This document shows positions 31,272-42,800 of a stretch of 64,000 nucleotides of DNA, in pieces. Where the stretch lies: the NCBI GenBank assembly GCA_023014485.1, contig JAJOZX010005510.1, positions 166,001 to 230,000 on the forward strand. The letters run 5' to 3'. The stretch comes from Bathynomus jamesi (Eukaryota > Arthropoda > Malacostraca > Isopoda > Cirolanidae). A program made the translations under genes and the position numbers. The notes beneath the pieces are model-generated. The model ran no database searches. It was not told the DNA's origin and saw only the letters and a list, made by a program, of their open reading frames with translations. Position 1 is the first letter of the stretch; each line of letters opens with the position of its first letter.

Positions 31272-31645
31272 AATTTCGGCATCAACAACTCCTTCCTAAA
31301 ACATCTTTTATAATTTTTAACCAGAAATTTTCTTAATAATACTTATCAACCGCTCCTTAAAGTTCCCACCGTTAAAAAAGACGTACAATACTTTTCATTT
31401 CCCTATTACGACCATATTCGCGACAAAATCTACTCAGCCCTCTTTACCCCCAAATTAACTTTCAATTCGTTTTTACCAACAATAATAACATCAAATCATA
31501 CTTCAACCACAAAGAAAAAACACCCCAGCCCCTTGCTTCGTCCATCATCTACGTTTCCAACTGTGTTCGCTGCAAACCAAACTCTCTTGGCACCACCATT
31601 CGCCAGTATCAAACCAGAGTGGACGAGTATCGCGGTATTTCTATG
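31272..31645 (+). pseudogene. Penelope linker and GIY-YIG start
   Basis: Plus-strand frames give KVPTVKKDVQYFSFPYYDHI, RDKIYSALFTPKLTFNS, then YVSNCVRCKPNSLGTTIRQY and QTRVDEYRGIS. This is the region between RT and endonuclease plus the first half of the GIY-YIG domain. YIGST has mutated to SLGTT, and frameshifts lie near 31480. The domain continues beyond the first hAT at 34893 (RTSQPLNKPSKSAIRDHCHF) and beyond the second at 39842 (HLTDLCILESLHILSIKP). Confidence 0.85.
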
Positions 31646-31827
31646 ACCAGGGGCGCATTTACAGTGTGCGGGGCCTTGGGCAAACAATTTCTCGGGATGT
31701 ATTATTTTAGTGTGTTAATGAATGACAATATTTTGTAATGCACATAACAGATATTTTTTTAACACACACAAAACACATACGGAAGCCATTCGGCTTATTA
31801 ATGTGATATTAAAGACTACAACTTAAC

Positions 31828-32228
31828 TATGTACAAATATCCAGCTGATCTGGAGAAAGAGCTGGTAACAGAAGTTGTGCAGTTCGCTGCCCTAATGACC
31901 GAAAGTGAAACAGAATCCCAGACGGTAACGTGAAGACATGTGCAACAGATTTTATTGGCATATGAACAGAAACGAACTGAAAGGAACATTCCCAACCATG
32001 GAAATAGCAATGAGAATATACCTGTGTATGTTTCTCACGAACTGTTCTGGCGAACGTTCATTCTCGAAACTCAAACTGATCAAAAATTACCTTCGCTCCA
32101 CAATGGGCCAGGAGCGCCTTTCGTCCCTGGCGCTGTTGAGTATAGAGCATGAGGTGTTGCAGTCGGTGAGTATTGAGGACACAATCACGCAGTTTTCCAA
32201 ACAAAAAGCCAGGAAGCGTCCTATGTAA
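31828..32228 (+). pseudogene. hAT dimerisation domain in inverted orientation
   Basis: The plus strand reads MYKYPADLEKELVTEVVQFA, then after frameshifts FPTMEIAMRIYLCMFLTNCS, GERSFSKLKLIKNYLRSTMG and QERLSSLALLSIEHEV. It matches the C-terminal block ERSFSKLTLILSYLRASMGQ of the 36044-38632 transposase. It lies on the opposite strand from the rest of this element's transposase, pointing towards it. Confidence 0.88.
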
Positions 32229-32279
32229 TATTCATTTCAAATCTACACTATCTACAGTACAGTAAGCTGTACAGTTTAG

Positions 32280-32380
32280 TTGTTTATTAAGTGCATTACA
32301 ACTGTGTAGCTGTTTATTAAGTGCATTACAATAACTGTGTAGATGTTTATTAAGTGCATTACAACTGTGTAGCCTACTAG
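32280..32380. repeat. ~30-bp tandem repeat (GTTTATTAAGTGCATTACAA)
   Basis: Three units of TGTTTATTAAGTGCATTACA with GTGTAGCT-type spacers of varying length. It lies at the junction between the plus-strand and minus-strand pieces of the hAT transposase. Confidence 0.9.
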
Positions 32381-32471
32381 TGTAGCTGTATACACTGGGA
32401 TAGCATTCTACTAGATGTTCAGCTGACCGTCGAAGACTGTCGATGTCCAGGACTAGAAGGAAATACAAAAA

Positions 32472-34595
32472 TCAAAATCTTTTCTGCAGGACAGCGTACG
32501 CTTTTAGACGAGTGTTCAGAGTGGTACACAGTTTATCAATTATCGGTAGAAATGCAGTGGTCCGAAATGAATCTCTTGGTGTCAGGTTTGTATCTTCGGC
32601 AGTTCCGATTTCGTCATGATGGCGCTTTATTTTCTTTGTGCGTTGAGTCGATTCCTTGTATACTCGATGACCACACTTTCCGATGCCCTGGTCCTCGAAT
32701 TCGTCAAATCTTGATCTGAGATCTTCAACAAATTGCAGTAGTGATTTCAGCAAGAGGGTGGCTGAGTCTAACGACATTCCTGGTTTTTGCAGAGATGCAT
32801 TCGTTTTTTTAAATCGCTCGAGAATAGTGCTCCATAAAACCAATAAAATGGCTGTTTCGAGTTGTTGAAGCTGTTTAGACAATCCCCTGGCTTCGATCCT
32901 GGCTTTTGTAGTTTGGCTGGTATCTGCTGCTAGCTCATCCAGTACCACGATATTCTCGGCGTAGCCTTCGGTTAAAGATTGGACGGCATCTGATCTGGCT
33001 GACCAGCGGGTATCGGAGAGACCTTTGTCGACCTTTAGTTTCTCACTACGGGAACTACTATCGAGAACCTCTACATGTCGACGCCATCGGTATGTCGAGG
33101 AGGCGAGAAACGTGTAGACATTCTGAATGAGCCTAAACAATTCAACGGCTGCTGTGCAACTGTCCACTGCTGATTTACCCACAAGATTTAGTGAGTGGCA
33201 CATGCATGGCACAAACTCAGCATACGGAGATTTTGACTTGATGTGGCTCTTTACGCCGTTGTATTTCCCTGCCATATTGCTTGCGTTATCATAAGACTGT
33301 CCTCTGCAGTTTCCAATTCAAATGCCATGCGTCTCCAGAAAGTTGAGGATCACGTCGGCGATTCCTTTCCCTGTAGAAATCGCTCGACGGACCCACACTC
33401 AACCACATATCAGACGGTGAGGCACAGTTGATCGGTGTGGGAAACATCAGGCGTAGAGTCGACGGATAGAGAGTAGTACTTTGACTGCTGGATTTCTCGG
33501 ATAATCGTCTGAAGTACTTTATCGGCCATCAACAGTATGAGTTCCTCGCAAATGAAATGAGAGAGATACGAGGTGTGTCCGCTACCTTTGTTGGCTTGCT
33601 CGCTTATATGCGCAGCTAGAAAACTTACTTAAAAGTTCCAAAATTCCGTAACAGTTGCCGTTGTTTAGTGAACCGAAACGGAAGTCGTGCCCGCGAATTG
33701 CTAGTCCTCGTGACGCGATATACTTGATAACGTCGACACAGCGCCGTAAAACTTCCTCCCATTAGTTGTACTCCTTTTCAGACTGGTTCACCAGTTTCGA
33801 ATCAACACGGCCGGAGACAGACTTTCTAACCAACAAATATCTCATCGACTCCATATGTTGCTCACATTTTCCGTGTGCTTCGACCGATTGTCTACCATGC
33901 TTCCAGTCGTTGAACCCGATTGTGAACTTGCTGTCCGCCCTCGACATTAATTTACAGACAAAACAGTAAACACAGCCTGTGGACTCAGAATAGCACCGCC
34001 ATGACACCTCAGTCCTTTCATTCGTCAGGCTATGTTTCTTAACAAATAATGTCTTCGTACATCGGCGTGTTGTACCACTTTCAGTAGTTGAAGAGTTACT
34101 GAAGTCGCTGTCATAATTTCGGCAATCTGATGTTCCCCGCTCTACCCAGAACTCTCTAAAGTCATCGGTCAGCACTTGTGGCCACAAACCAATGTCATTA
34201 ATTGCATGTCCTGAAGCTGGTGGGCCTGCTGAACGCACTGACGTAGACGGGTCTTCTGAAGACGCAGCTGCTGATGTAGCGGAGGCAACTGGTGGGCCTG
34301 CTGAAGGGGTTGACGTAGACGATTCTCCTGAAAATGCAGCTGCTGAAGTAGTGGAGGCAGCGGCTGGGCTTGCTGAACGCACTGACATAGACGCGTCTTC
34401 TGAAAATGCAGCTGCTGAAGTAGCGGAGGCAGCTGGTGGGCCTGCTGAAGGGGCTGACTTAGTTGCTGATGATTTAATCCAATTAGTCAGTTTCGGCACC
34501 GTCGCAAGAAACTCTTCTCTCCGCTTCTTATCCTTACGCTTTTCACTACCGGGTTTATATTTCCTCCTTCGATCCCGGTCACAGCTCGTTTCCAT
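32472..34595 (-). pseudogene. TTF/ZMYM-type hAT transposase, N-terminal and middle parts
   Basis: Start METSCDRDRRRKYKPGS, followed by a basic region and three ~33-residue Ala/Ser/Pro repeats (34195-34460). Then the TTF-type zinc finger: LWPQVLTDDFREFW, WRCYSESTGCVYCFVCKLM, FNDWKHGRQSVEAH. The catalytic part has GNCRGQSYDNASNMAGKYNG, YAEFVPCMCHSLNLVGKSA, LSDTRWSARSDAV. Frameshifts between ~33760 and 33280 break it. ZMYM1-like host genes descend from such transposases. Here the hAT-type ends and target duplication show it is an element. Confidence 0.85.
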
Positions 34596-35422
34596 GTTGT
34601 ACGTATTACAATGCCAACAATAAGAACATAAATCATGAATCTGCAACAGAAACAACAAGAAGTAAGTTAGTGACAACATTAGAAATGAGTAACACTAACA
34701 AGAACAACAAATTAAACACCATCAAAGCGGATATTAGAATGCCTGATGCCATGCCGCCTGCCGGAAAAAGTAAAACTCGTCGCAGATGGCAAATACGTGA
34801 CGTTTAATTTTTTTCAATTGAAATTTGCAGGGCCCATCGGGCACGGGGCCTTCGACATTTGCCCGGTGCGCCACCCCCTAAATGCGGCTCTGTTTCTATC
34901 AGAACATCACAACCCTTAAATAAACCCTCTAAATCAGCAATAAGAGATCACTGCCACTTTCACAACCACCACTACTTCCCTCCAATTTCAAAATTATCAA
35001 CACAACCAACCATCCAGGGGCGTACCTAAAGTATTTGGCACCCGGGGCGGATCCTTCCTTTGGCACCCCCCATAAATAATTTTAAAATTTAAACACACAG
35101 AAAACTATATTATGTTTGCAAGTAGATTTTTAAACAGTACAGTACTGTCATAAGCAAATTGGAAATAAGAAAAATCCACTTCACTGTGGATGTTTTCTGC
35201 AAAATTTTAAAATCAAAAGGTATAAAGCATGAACATGCATAACAAGCATGAACTATTATGACTTGAAATACATTAACTGAACAAATTGTCTGTGATTATT
35301 ATTATTATTATTATTATTATTATCATATCATCATCATTATTTGGAGGGGGGGGGGGGTTAAGTGCAAACACGACTCCTAAAAAAGCAGAAAACTATGAGC
35401 ATTACTCACAAATAACTAGACC

Positions 35423-38400
35423 CAGAGGCGTAACTAGGTTGATCGCGCCCAGGGCAAATCAATAAATGGCGCCCTAAAAACCAGTGTTCTTTAAAATTCT
35501 GGCTGAATTCTTATAATGGTACTCAAACTGGTTACTCTTAATAAATACGCTAACAAAATATACTTTTAAGAAGAAGTTTATTTTATGACAAATGAAAATG
35601 AAAAACAGTTATGTACATAATATAAAACTGTACAAAAATATGTAAAAATAAATTGAAATGAAATGAAAATACAATTCCTAAAAATTATTTTTACAGTTTA
35701 TACTTTAATGTTTTTCTATCCATATACATAACCGCGTATATTTACTATTAAGGTTGATATTAAATTTCTATTAATACAATTTAATTTTATAGAACCAAAG
35801 TATGGTTAATTATTTGCCGAATTACAACAGAAACAATTAATATATGTACAAGGAGAGGCATAACTTTTCATGAGAACACACTTTGATGTTTTCTTGAATT
35901 TTACTGAATTACCGATAGCAGAATTAGCAATTAGAATATTAGATACTGACAAAAATTATTCCAATTATATGGTACTTTAAAAGAAATGCCTTGTTTGCAC
36001 CTATTATTTTTGGCTCTTTTAATGAATAATTTGGAACTTCACACTAAACATGTATTTTTCTTACTTTTGCTGATGCAAACTTATCAATAATGTCATCAAA
36101 ATTTGTTATTTCAGTTTCCTCACGTTCAATGCTGAGCAAGGCTAAAGCAGAAAGTCTTTCTTGGCCCATTGAAGCTCTCAAATATGATAAGATCAATGTT
36201 AACTTGCTGAAAGATCGCTCACAGCTGGCAATTGAAATTGCAATAGTGAGCATTATTTGAATAGCTACTTTCAAATTTGGAAAAACATTTTCATCTCCAG
36301 ACTGAACAATAAACTTGAGGAGTTCCTCAGCTTTAGAAATCTGAACATCTGGACGACTTTTCAGAAGCATCTTACAATCCAGGATTTCTTCATAAAGCTC
36401 AAAGCCGTCAATATCATTGCTATAAAACTGTCCAAGGTTGAGACAACTTTTCTTTAAGATATTTACGTCATGACTACTGTTGCTTTCATTTGAGTCAAAC
36501 AATAATCCTCTAGCATCTAAAAGAAATCCAAATTTTGAATCCAAGTCATGGAGACGGACAAATCTTTCTTCCATTTCATTATGGAGATGATCAATAGTTT
36601 CTTTCATTATTCTCATCATTTCTTCTTTCGCAGTTAACCCTACATCCTTGGCTTTTTCACCAGGCATTTGTTTCTTCTTTCTGGGGCGTCTTTCTACTTG
36701 AATATCCCATTCATCACACAGTTTCAGCCCTGCTTCAAGTGATTCACTGGCCAATGATTCTCGACTGCTTAAAAAATAATCTTGAAGGGCTTTTAAATCA
36801 TAAGCAGCATCATGAAAGTTCATGGTATGATCTTGGAGTCGTTTTTGAACACGATCAATCCGAAGAAGAATTTTGTTTCAAAATCCAAGCAAAGCCAAGA
36901 AATGAAAAGTCAAAATTTGATTCAGCACCTGCCTTGCATCACTTCTTGTATCAGCAGTTTCATTTTGATCATCAACCATGCTTTGCAAGAGTTCCACTAT
37001 AATATCAAAGTATTCATGAACAGGCTTCACAGCCTCTGTTCTGGAACTCCATCGAGTTTCAGATTCAGATTTGACAACTATTGGTATGGCATCTTTCAGC
37101 TTTTGCCAACGGAGAGTTGAACGTGAAAAGAATGAATAAAGCGACTGAAATGCACCAAAAAAAGTCACCATCACTGCATCATGGTTAGCAGCACGCACTC
37201 CAACCACAAATGGATAGAATGAGAGAATGATTATCGCGTTTACAAAATAGCTTGCTATTTTTTTCAATAATCCTCTGTTGAACACCACTTTTATAACCAG
37301 CCATAACTGCAGCATTGTCATAGCATTGAGATCGACAGTCTTCTAACTGCATTTTGTCTTTTTCCAGTTTTTCCAAAATCACTTTCACAATGTTTTCAGC
37401 ATCCTTTCGTTTTAATTGGATAAATCCAAGAAAAGACTCTTTTATAAAAATTGTTTTCTCCTGAAAATCAATATCAACCTAACGAACTGTTTCTGCCATT
37501 TGCCCTCGATGTGTTTGATCTGGAGTAGAATCAAACATGAGGCCAAAATATTTTGCCTTATGAATGCTCTGTAACAATTTCTGGCGAACAGTAGAAACCA
37601 TCAGCTGAATAAATTCATTCTGCACTAACGGAGCTAAATATGATGTTCTTCCAGGGTGCTTTTCCACAATACTGAGATGTTCTTTCATGACAGGATCAAA
37701 CCTTGCCAACAATTTTAATAACCCAAGAAAATTTCCAATATTGCTTTCCTCTTCCTGTCTAAGAGATTGCTTGTGACCACGCAATGCAAGGTTCTGAGTT
37801 ACTAAAAATTTTATGCAATGGAGAATTCTGTGGAGAACATCTCGCCATTTTTGTTTTTCTGTTGCAATTTGAGCTTGAAGCTCTACGTCAATGATTCCTC
37901 TGTTTTCTAAAAGATTTCTTTCCATTTCCTTCCATTGGGTGAAGCAGTATCGATGAATTTTTGCATTTTCATGGGTGCTAAGCCTTTCTGGTGCTTTCCA
38001 ATGATTGAACCCATTTTCTTGCTCCAATGAAGACTGATTGTCAATTTGAGAAAATGGCAAACAACAAAAGCAAAAAGCTGCTTTCTTCTCTGGAGAATAA
38101 ACAAGCCATGAGCGCCAAACTTCTCCACATCCATTTCCCAACTTTCTTTTAAACCATCTTTCATTCATTGATCGGGTTTGTGTGGGAACAAATGGCCCTT
38201 CACTATTTTGAAAATACTTCGAACCCAATGTGATCATTTCTGTCCTCAGGGCATCTGATAAAATTACTTTTTTTTATATTTTATCAAACTCCAAGAAGTC
38301 TACATCGTGATGCTGAATCGCATCTGGTATAGGCTGTGCTGTTTTTTCCTTCTTTTCGCTACTCAAGTTTTAGTATCTTCTGGCTTCTTGAAAGACACTT

Positions 38401-38907
38401 CTGGTTCTTGAAAGACACTTAATTCTCCTTCTGATACACTGGCGGGTTGGTCAACACTCATATCTGATGCAGTTAATGCTGATGAAGGACCAGCTTGTTG
38501 CTGTTCAAGAAATGACATCATAAAGCCACTTGACTTTTTAGCTTCTGCTTCTTGCATTTTTCTTTTCTTCCTGCCTTCTGCTCCACTCAGCTTCTTTTTC
38601 GGACTTTTCGGTATCGGCAATGTTCGCTTCATGGTAAAATTTTCTCGAGAAAGAAACAAAAAAATAGAATAAATTAATAATTCATAATAAAATTCTAATA
38701 AAAATAAAATTAATTAATAAAGTTAAATGAAGTTAAAAATCTGAGATTCATGGAAATTCGATTGCTAGAGATATGGTACCGGTACATTTCCAAAAGAGTA
38801 TGTTTTTACTCTTAAATTTTTTTTTTTTAAATCATAAAAATGGCGCCCCCCCCAAATTTTGCGCCCAGGGCACACGCCCCACCTGCCCCACCGTAGTTAC
38901 GCCACTG
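35423..38907 (-). mobile_element. ZMYM-type hAT element, 3,485 bp
   Basis: Ends CAGAGGCGTAACTAGG and GTTACGCCACTG, with target duplication ACTAGACC at 35415-35422 and 38908-38915. Subterminal GCGCCC blocks are present at both ends. It holds a nearly complete minus-strand transposase. Confidence 0.96.
36044..38632 (-). pseudogene. TTF/DUF4371/hAT-C transposase, nearly complete
   Basis: Starts MKRTLPIPKSPKKKLSGAEG. The TTF-type finger includes FNHWKAPERLSTHENAKIH with preceding FCFCCLPF. The catalytic region shows YFGLMFDSTPDQTHRGQM (first Asp), CYDNAAVMAGYKSGVQ and ETRWSSRTEAVKP. The C-terminus ASCERSFSKLTLILSYLRAS ends at 36044. Lesions seen: a frameshift near 38362, TAA near 38270, TAG near 37476 (Tyr expected), a frameshift near 37205 and TGA near 36875 (Trp expected). 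About 860 codons, the usual size. The five simple lesions suggest a fairly recent death. Confidence 0.9.
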
Positions 38908-39841
38908 ACTAGACCACTGACAAAATGAAAATTAACAGTATATCCAGTAAATAAAGAAGTAAAAAAAAATTATTACAACAGAAAAGCTTCAAACAAGTGG
39001 TTCTCAAACTTATTCCAACCAGATACCCATTGAGTTATCAGATTATGAACCCAGACAAGCAGAGACAATTAATTATCAATGCCAATGCATTAACACTAAT
39101 TCAATGTAGTATGGTATAACGCTAGCTATTATAACTGATATCATTATTTAAAAAGCAGTAACCATTAACAACATATTAAATATATAATGATACTACACTG
39201 GACATGACATTGTAAAATTGTTGAACTTAACTAAGTCAATAAGCATTAGTACTAATTCAGTATAGAATAGTACTACTGTAGTTGTTGATGTAAATCTGAA
39301 ACGGTGTTTACTATATTAAGCATGTAAGCATTAACACATCTCCATGCAGTTACATCATCACTCTCTCTGTCTCAACATCACCATGTAGTTGCATTAAAAA
39401 AAATCATGCAGTCATATCACCACCACCAGCACTTTATGTTTTATCATAATTATTTAATGAAACATACCTCATGTATGTGGAGTCACAGTGTCAAGTGAAC
39501 AAGACTTGGAATGTCAGTTGCAGCCAGCTGGCTATGCTCAATAAACTGATGACTAAAACGTCAACAAACGTTCGCCTTTCGATGTAATTTTTATCAAATA
39601 TTTAATTTTTCGTTTGTAAATTTTGTATTGCCAATAAAAATAAAAATTTATTTTATAGTGGAAATTAACATTAAGCTGTTGTAATAGTTTGAACATTTTA
39701 AATTTTTTTTCCTTACTTTGGCGAATTTTTCATTTGGTTTGAAAACTTGTACTGGTATTTCAACTCTCCCGATGGCACCCCCCCACCTGGCTGTCACCCG
39801 GGGCGGACCGCCCCCCTCGCACCCCCGTTAGTACGCCACTG

Positions 39842-39946
39842 CAACCATCTAACCGACCTCTGCATTCTGGAGTCCCTACACATCCTCAGTATTAAACCAA
39901 CTCTCAACGACTACAGTTCTGCTTTTAACTTAAGCATAGCCAAATA
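39842..39946 (+). pseudogene. Penelope GIY-YIG C-terminal end
   Basis: Reads NHLTDLCILESLHILSIKPT, LNDYSSAFNLSIAK and TAA, nearly identical to the minus-strand copy. It directly follows the CAACCATC target duplication of the hAT element. Confidence 0.88.
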
Positions 39947-40447
39947 AACTGCCATATGGACCTCTTCCAACACCAATTCATTCCCAACCCTTTGCTCAAT
40001 TATTCCCCTTACCCCGACAATAACAACCTGGTAAGACTCCTCTCAATTTTATTCGCTTTTTACTTTATATATGACGACTGATCACTTTTCTATTTTTCAT
40101 ATTATTTTATTTTTAATTTTAATTACCTAAACACCATTAATATCACGTTTATTTAAATATATTGTATAAGTTTCCATTCATTATATTTATTCATTTTTTA
40201 TCTGCTTTTATAATTTTAGCACTGATGATGGAAAATGAAAATTTCTGAAACGTTTGTAAATAAACATGTACCAGCTCTTCGTCCTCTTGTTCCTCGCTAT
40301 ATATATAACCTAATCTTAACCCGTGTGTTCTTCGATTGCGTGTGCTAACCGAGACTTCGCCCCCCCAGACCTCCATAGTAATATATACGTACTAAAGTTA
40401 CCTTATTACCTTATTCAAGGTCACTGTTGGTGAAACATTCAATAATA

Positions 40448-40640
40448 ACCCCCATGCCCAGTTAGGTTAATTGAATGCCCAGTTAGGTTAGTTGAATGCC
40501 CGGTTAGGTCAACTGTATGCCCGGTTAGGTTAATTGAATGCCCGGTTAGGTAAAATGTGTGCCCAGTTAGGTTAATTGAATGCCCATTTAGGTCAACTGA
40601 ATGCCGGTTAGGTCAACTGCGTGCCCTTGACAATTGCTTA
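40448..40640. repeat. 21-24-bp minisatellite (GCCCAGTTAGGTTAATTGAAT)n
   Basis: About nine units of the same family as 17700-17800 and 52321-52540, in the opposite orientation to 17700. It is followed by CGTGCCCTTGACAATTG and by AAAATATCACGACT, the shared palindrome core. Units differ in CCC(A/G) and (TTAA/TCAAC)TG. Confidence 0.92.
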
Positions 40641-40779
40641 GGTTAAGTTGTGTTATTTTCGTTAGTTTTAATGAAAATATCACGACTGGTTCTAACCTAG
40701 GCCTAGATGACGTCCCACTCCGATTGAGTTTCCGACGGTTAAATAGGAATTAACCAATATTTCCAACTAGGTTAGGTTG

Positions 40780-42141
40780 AGATGGCTATTGGACCAGACA
40801 ACATATCTAACATACACCTTAAACACTTGGGCCCACAGGGAATACTAGCTCTCACAAACATCAGCACATATTCACACCAACACTGTATTATTCCTGACAT
40901 ATGGAAACAAGGTAAAATTATTACACTACTCAAACTAAACAAAAATCCAACAGAACCAGCTTCCTATAGACTAGGCTGACCATATTTCCTTGAGACAAAA
41001 ACGGGACATTGGGATGGCAAAAAAGGGACGGGGTTATGTAATATTCTGTATTCATGAAAAAGTAAGTACATAAACCGGGACAAAATTGACATTTTTATTA
41101 AAACGACGGGACGGCCAGGAAATATAAAACAAACGGTACTGTCCCGTTCAAAACGGTACGTATGGTCAGCCTACTATAGACCCATTACTTTACTATGCAC
41201 ACCTTTCAAAGTAACAGAAAGACTAATCTCACAAATCACCAACCCACACATACCACTGTCGCCTACTCAACATGGATTCAGACCTCACCACTCAACCACG
41301 ACATTACTCACTAACTTCACGCAGCACATCATGGATGACATTAACTCCAGACGACCAGCTCAATGTACACTATTAGCGACAATAGACATTAGTAAAGCAT
41401 TTGATGCTATCCCACGCTTCCCTCTCATAAACAAAATACTCAACACAAACATGCACAATAACACCAAAAGGTGGCTGAGCAACTATCTTTCAGGAAGATA
41501 CTCATACGTCACATTTAATGACAAGTCATCCCAAAACAAGCTTTTTCCGAACGGGGTCCGTCAAGGCTCTGTTCTCTCACCAACACTGTTTAACTTATAC
41601 ACGTATGACATTCCAACACCCATAGCTAACAGCTTACCTTATCATCATATACAGATGACATCACTCTAACATCCACCCACAACAACATCGACACCGCTAC
41701 AAATATCCTACAAACATACATAAACAGTATACAAGACTGGCTCACACACAATAGACTCAAAGTAGCGCCCACAAAATCAACCATCACCTTGCTAACAAGC
41801 AACACAAAAGAACACCAGATAACTCCACACCTTACACTAAACAACACCAACATTCCACACACTCACAGGACCAAAATACTTGGGGTCACATACAACACAT
41901 CATTATCTTTTGCAAACCACATTCGGACATTAAAAATAAATGTACATCAAGACTTAACACGCTTAGGGTCCTAACAGGCACAAACTTTGGACACCAGCAG
42001 GAAACAACATCACTCATATACAAACAATATATTCGCTCAGTTATGGACTATGCTAGCCCATGCTGGGCACCCATTATCTCAAACACACACATAAACACCT
42101 TACAGACAATACAAAACAACGCATTTCGTATCATTACAGGA
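40780..42141 (+). pseudogene. LINE reverse transcriptase, Jockey-like
   Basis: AIGPDNISNIHLKHLG, then KIITLLKLNKNPTEPASYR before the MITE. After it, PITLLCTPFKVTERLI, TQHGFRPHHSTTTLL, TIDISKAFDAIPR, NGVRQGSVLSPTLFNLYTYD, and after a frameshift SYTDDITLTSTH (catalytic Asp pair intact), KILGVTYNTSLSFANHI. It is cut in the thumb region (QTIQNNAFRIITG) by the LTR element. Endonuclease and ORF1 are missing. Confidence 0.9.
40972..41173. mobile_element. 202-bp hAT-type MITE
   Basis: Ends TAGGCTGACCATA and TATGGTCAGCCTA, with target duplication CTATAGAC at 40964-40971 and 41174-41181. Inner repeats CGGGAC/GTCCCG are present. It lies within the LINE codons ASYR|PIT. Confidence 0.97.
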
Positions 42142-42800
42142 TGTCGCGCGTGTGTGCGGGCCACTGCCCGCTGGCGACTTTTAGGATAAATGCACTTTGG
42201 ACAATCCAACGAGGGTGGTCCTTGTTGGTTAAGCTCGGCGTTAGCCGTAGAGCATCCGAGTAACAATACCAAGGGTTTTTTTCAGAAGGGGTGGATGGAA
42301 ACACTTCACTTCTACATTGGAGTTTTCGTTCACTCATATAATTTTTATTACACAAAGTATATACAGAACGAGGCACTGATAATCAGAAGTTTACAGGGGG
42401 AGAGGTTTTATCTCTTGCAACAACAGCTCAAGCAGGAATTTAAAGTGAGGAGGCTCGACCTCCTCGGGCAAAAGCTATGCGGGAATTTTTAACAGGTCAA
42501 CTGGTGACGAAGATAGGAATTTAAAATGAGGAGGCTCGATCTCCTTGGTCTGAGCCTCAGGCAGGAATCTACAGGGGTAGAGGTTTGACCTCTTTTTGAC
42601 AATAGTTAAGGCAGGAATTGAAAGCGAGGAGGCTTGTCCTCCTCGAGTAAGGGTTACGGCAGGAATTTAAAGGGAGAGAGGTGCAACCTCTGGTAATGGC
42701 TCAGGCAGGAATTTAAAGGGAAAGAGGTGCAACCTCTTGTAACGATGACCCAGGCAAGAATTTAAAGGGAGGAAGGTCGTCCTCCGTGAGTAAGGGGTAA
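42142..42800 (-). repeat. LTR copy at the left (3' LTR on minus strand)
   Basis: Shares with 48609-49180 a ~240-bp unique part (TGTCGCG[C/T]GTGTGTGCGGG ... AGGCACTGATAATCAGAAG), then an array of ~35-50-bp hairpin units. The unique part differs at only a few positions. Beyond the array the two copies have no similarity I can see. Confidence 0.85.
42380..42800. repeat. Array of short hairpin units, nine units
   Basis: Each unit begins GGCAGGAATTTAAAG or similar and carries a short inverted pair: GAGGAGG...CCTCCTC, AGAGGT...ACCTCT, GTAGAGG...CCTCT, GGAGGA...TCCTCC. The stems differ between units but stay self-complementary. Unit length is ~35-50 bp. Confidence 0.85.

Larger units (their letters stand above)
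31646..34892 (-). mobile_element. ZMYM-type hAT element inserted in Penelope endonuclease
   Basis: Ends near CAGGGGCGCATTTA and TAAATGCGGCTCTG. Duplication TTTCTATG/TTTCTATC (one mismatch) lies at 31638-31645 and 34893-34900. The Penelope frame resumes directly. Most of the transposase is on the minus strand (32472-34595), but its C-terminal dimerisation block is on the plus strand (31828-32228). Confidence 0.85.
35015..39841. mobile_element. Non-coding hAT element carrying a nested hAT
   Basis: Ends CAGGGGCGTACCTAA and TTAGTACGCCACTG, with target duplication CAACCATC at 35007-35014 and 39842-39849 inside the Penelope endonuclease. After removing the nested element (35423-38907) about 1.3 kb remains without coding capacity. 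Confidence 0.95.
31268..40310 (+). mobile_element. Penelope-like element, plus strand, split by two hAT insertions
   Basis: Starts head to head with the minus-strand copy at 31268. Coding pieces lie at 31272-31645, 34893-35014 and 39842-39946. The tail (39947-40310) carries CTGATGA and GAAAC motifs and ends in TTCCTCGCTA before TA repeats. RT is absent. The interrupting elements are 31646-34892 and 35015-39841. Confidence 0.88.

Noticed and set aside
33766..34623. Plus-strand open frames opposite the ZMYM-type transposase
   Set aside because: They mirror the Ala/Ser/Pro-coding repeats on the minus strand, where recognisable motifs lie.
36257..37120. Plus-strand open frames at 36257-36457, 36739-37002 and 36812-37120
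   Set aside because: Antisense to the conserved minus-strand transposase and without motifs.
31646..38907. Host ZMYM1-like or 52 kDa repressor-like genes
   Set aside because: The frames are broken and enclosed by hAT-type ends with 8-bp target duplications, so they are transposases.
40220..40290. Confident hammerhead ribozyme annotation
   Set aside because: Core motifs are present but stem I and the cleavage site could not be paired, so kept only as a finding.
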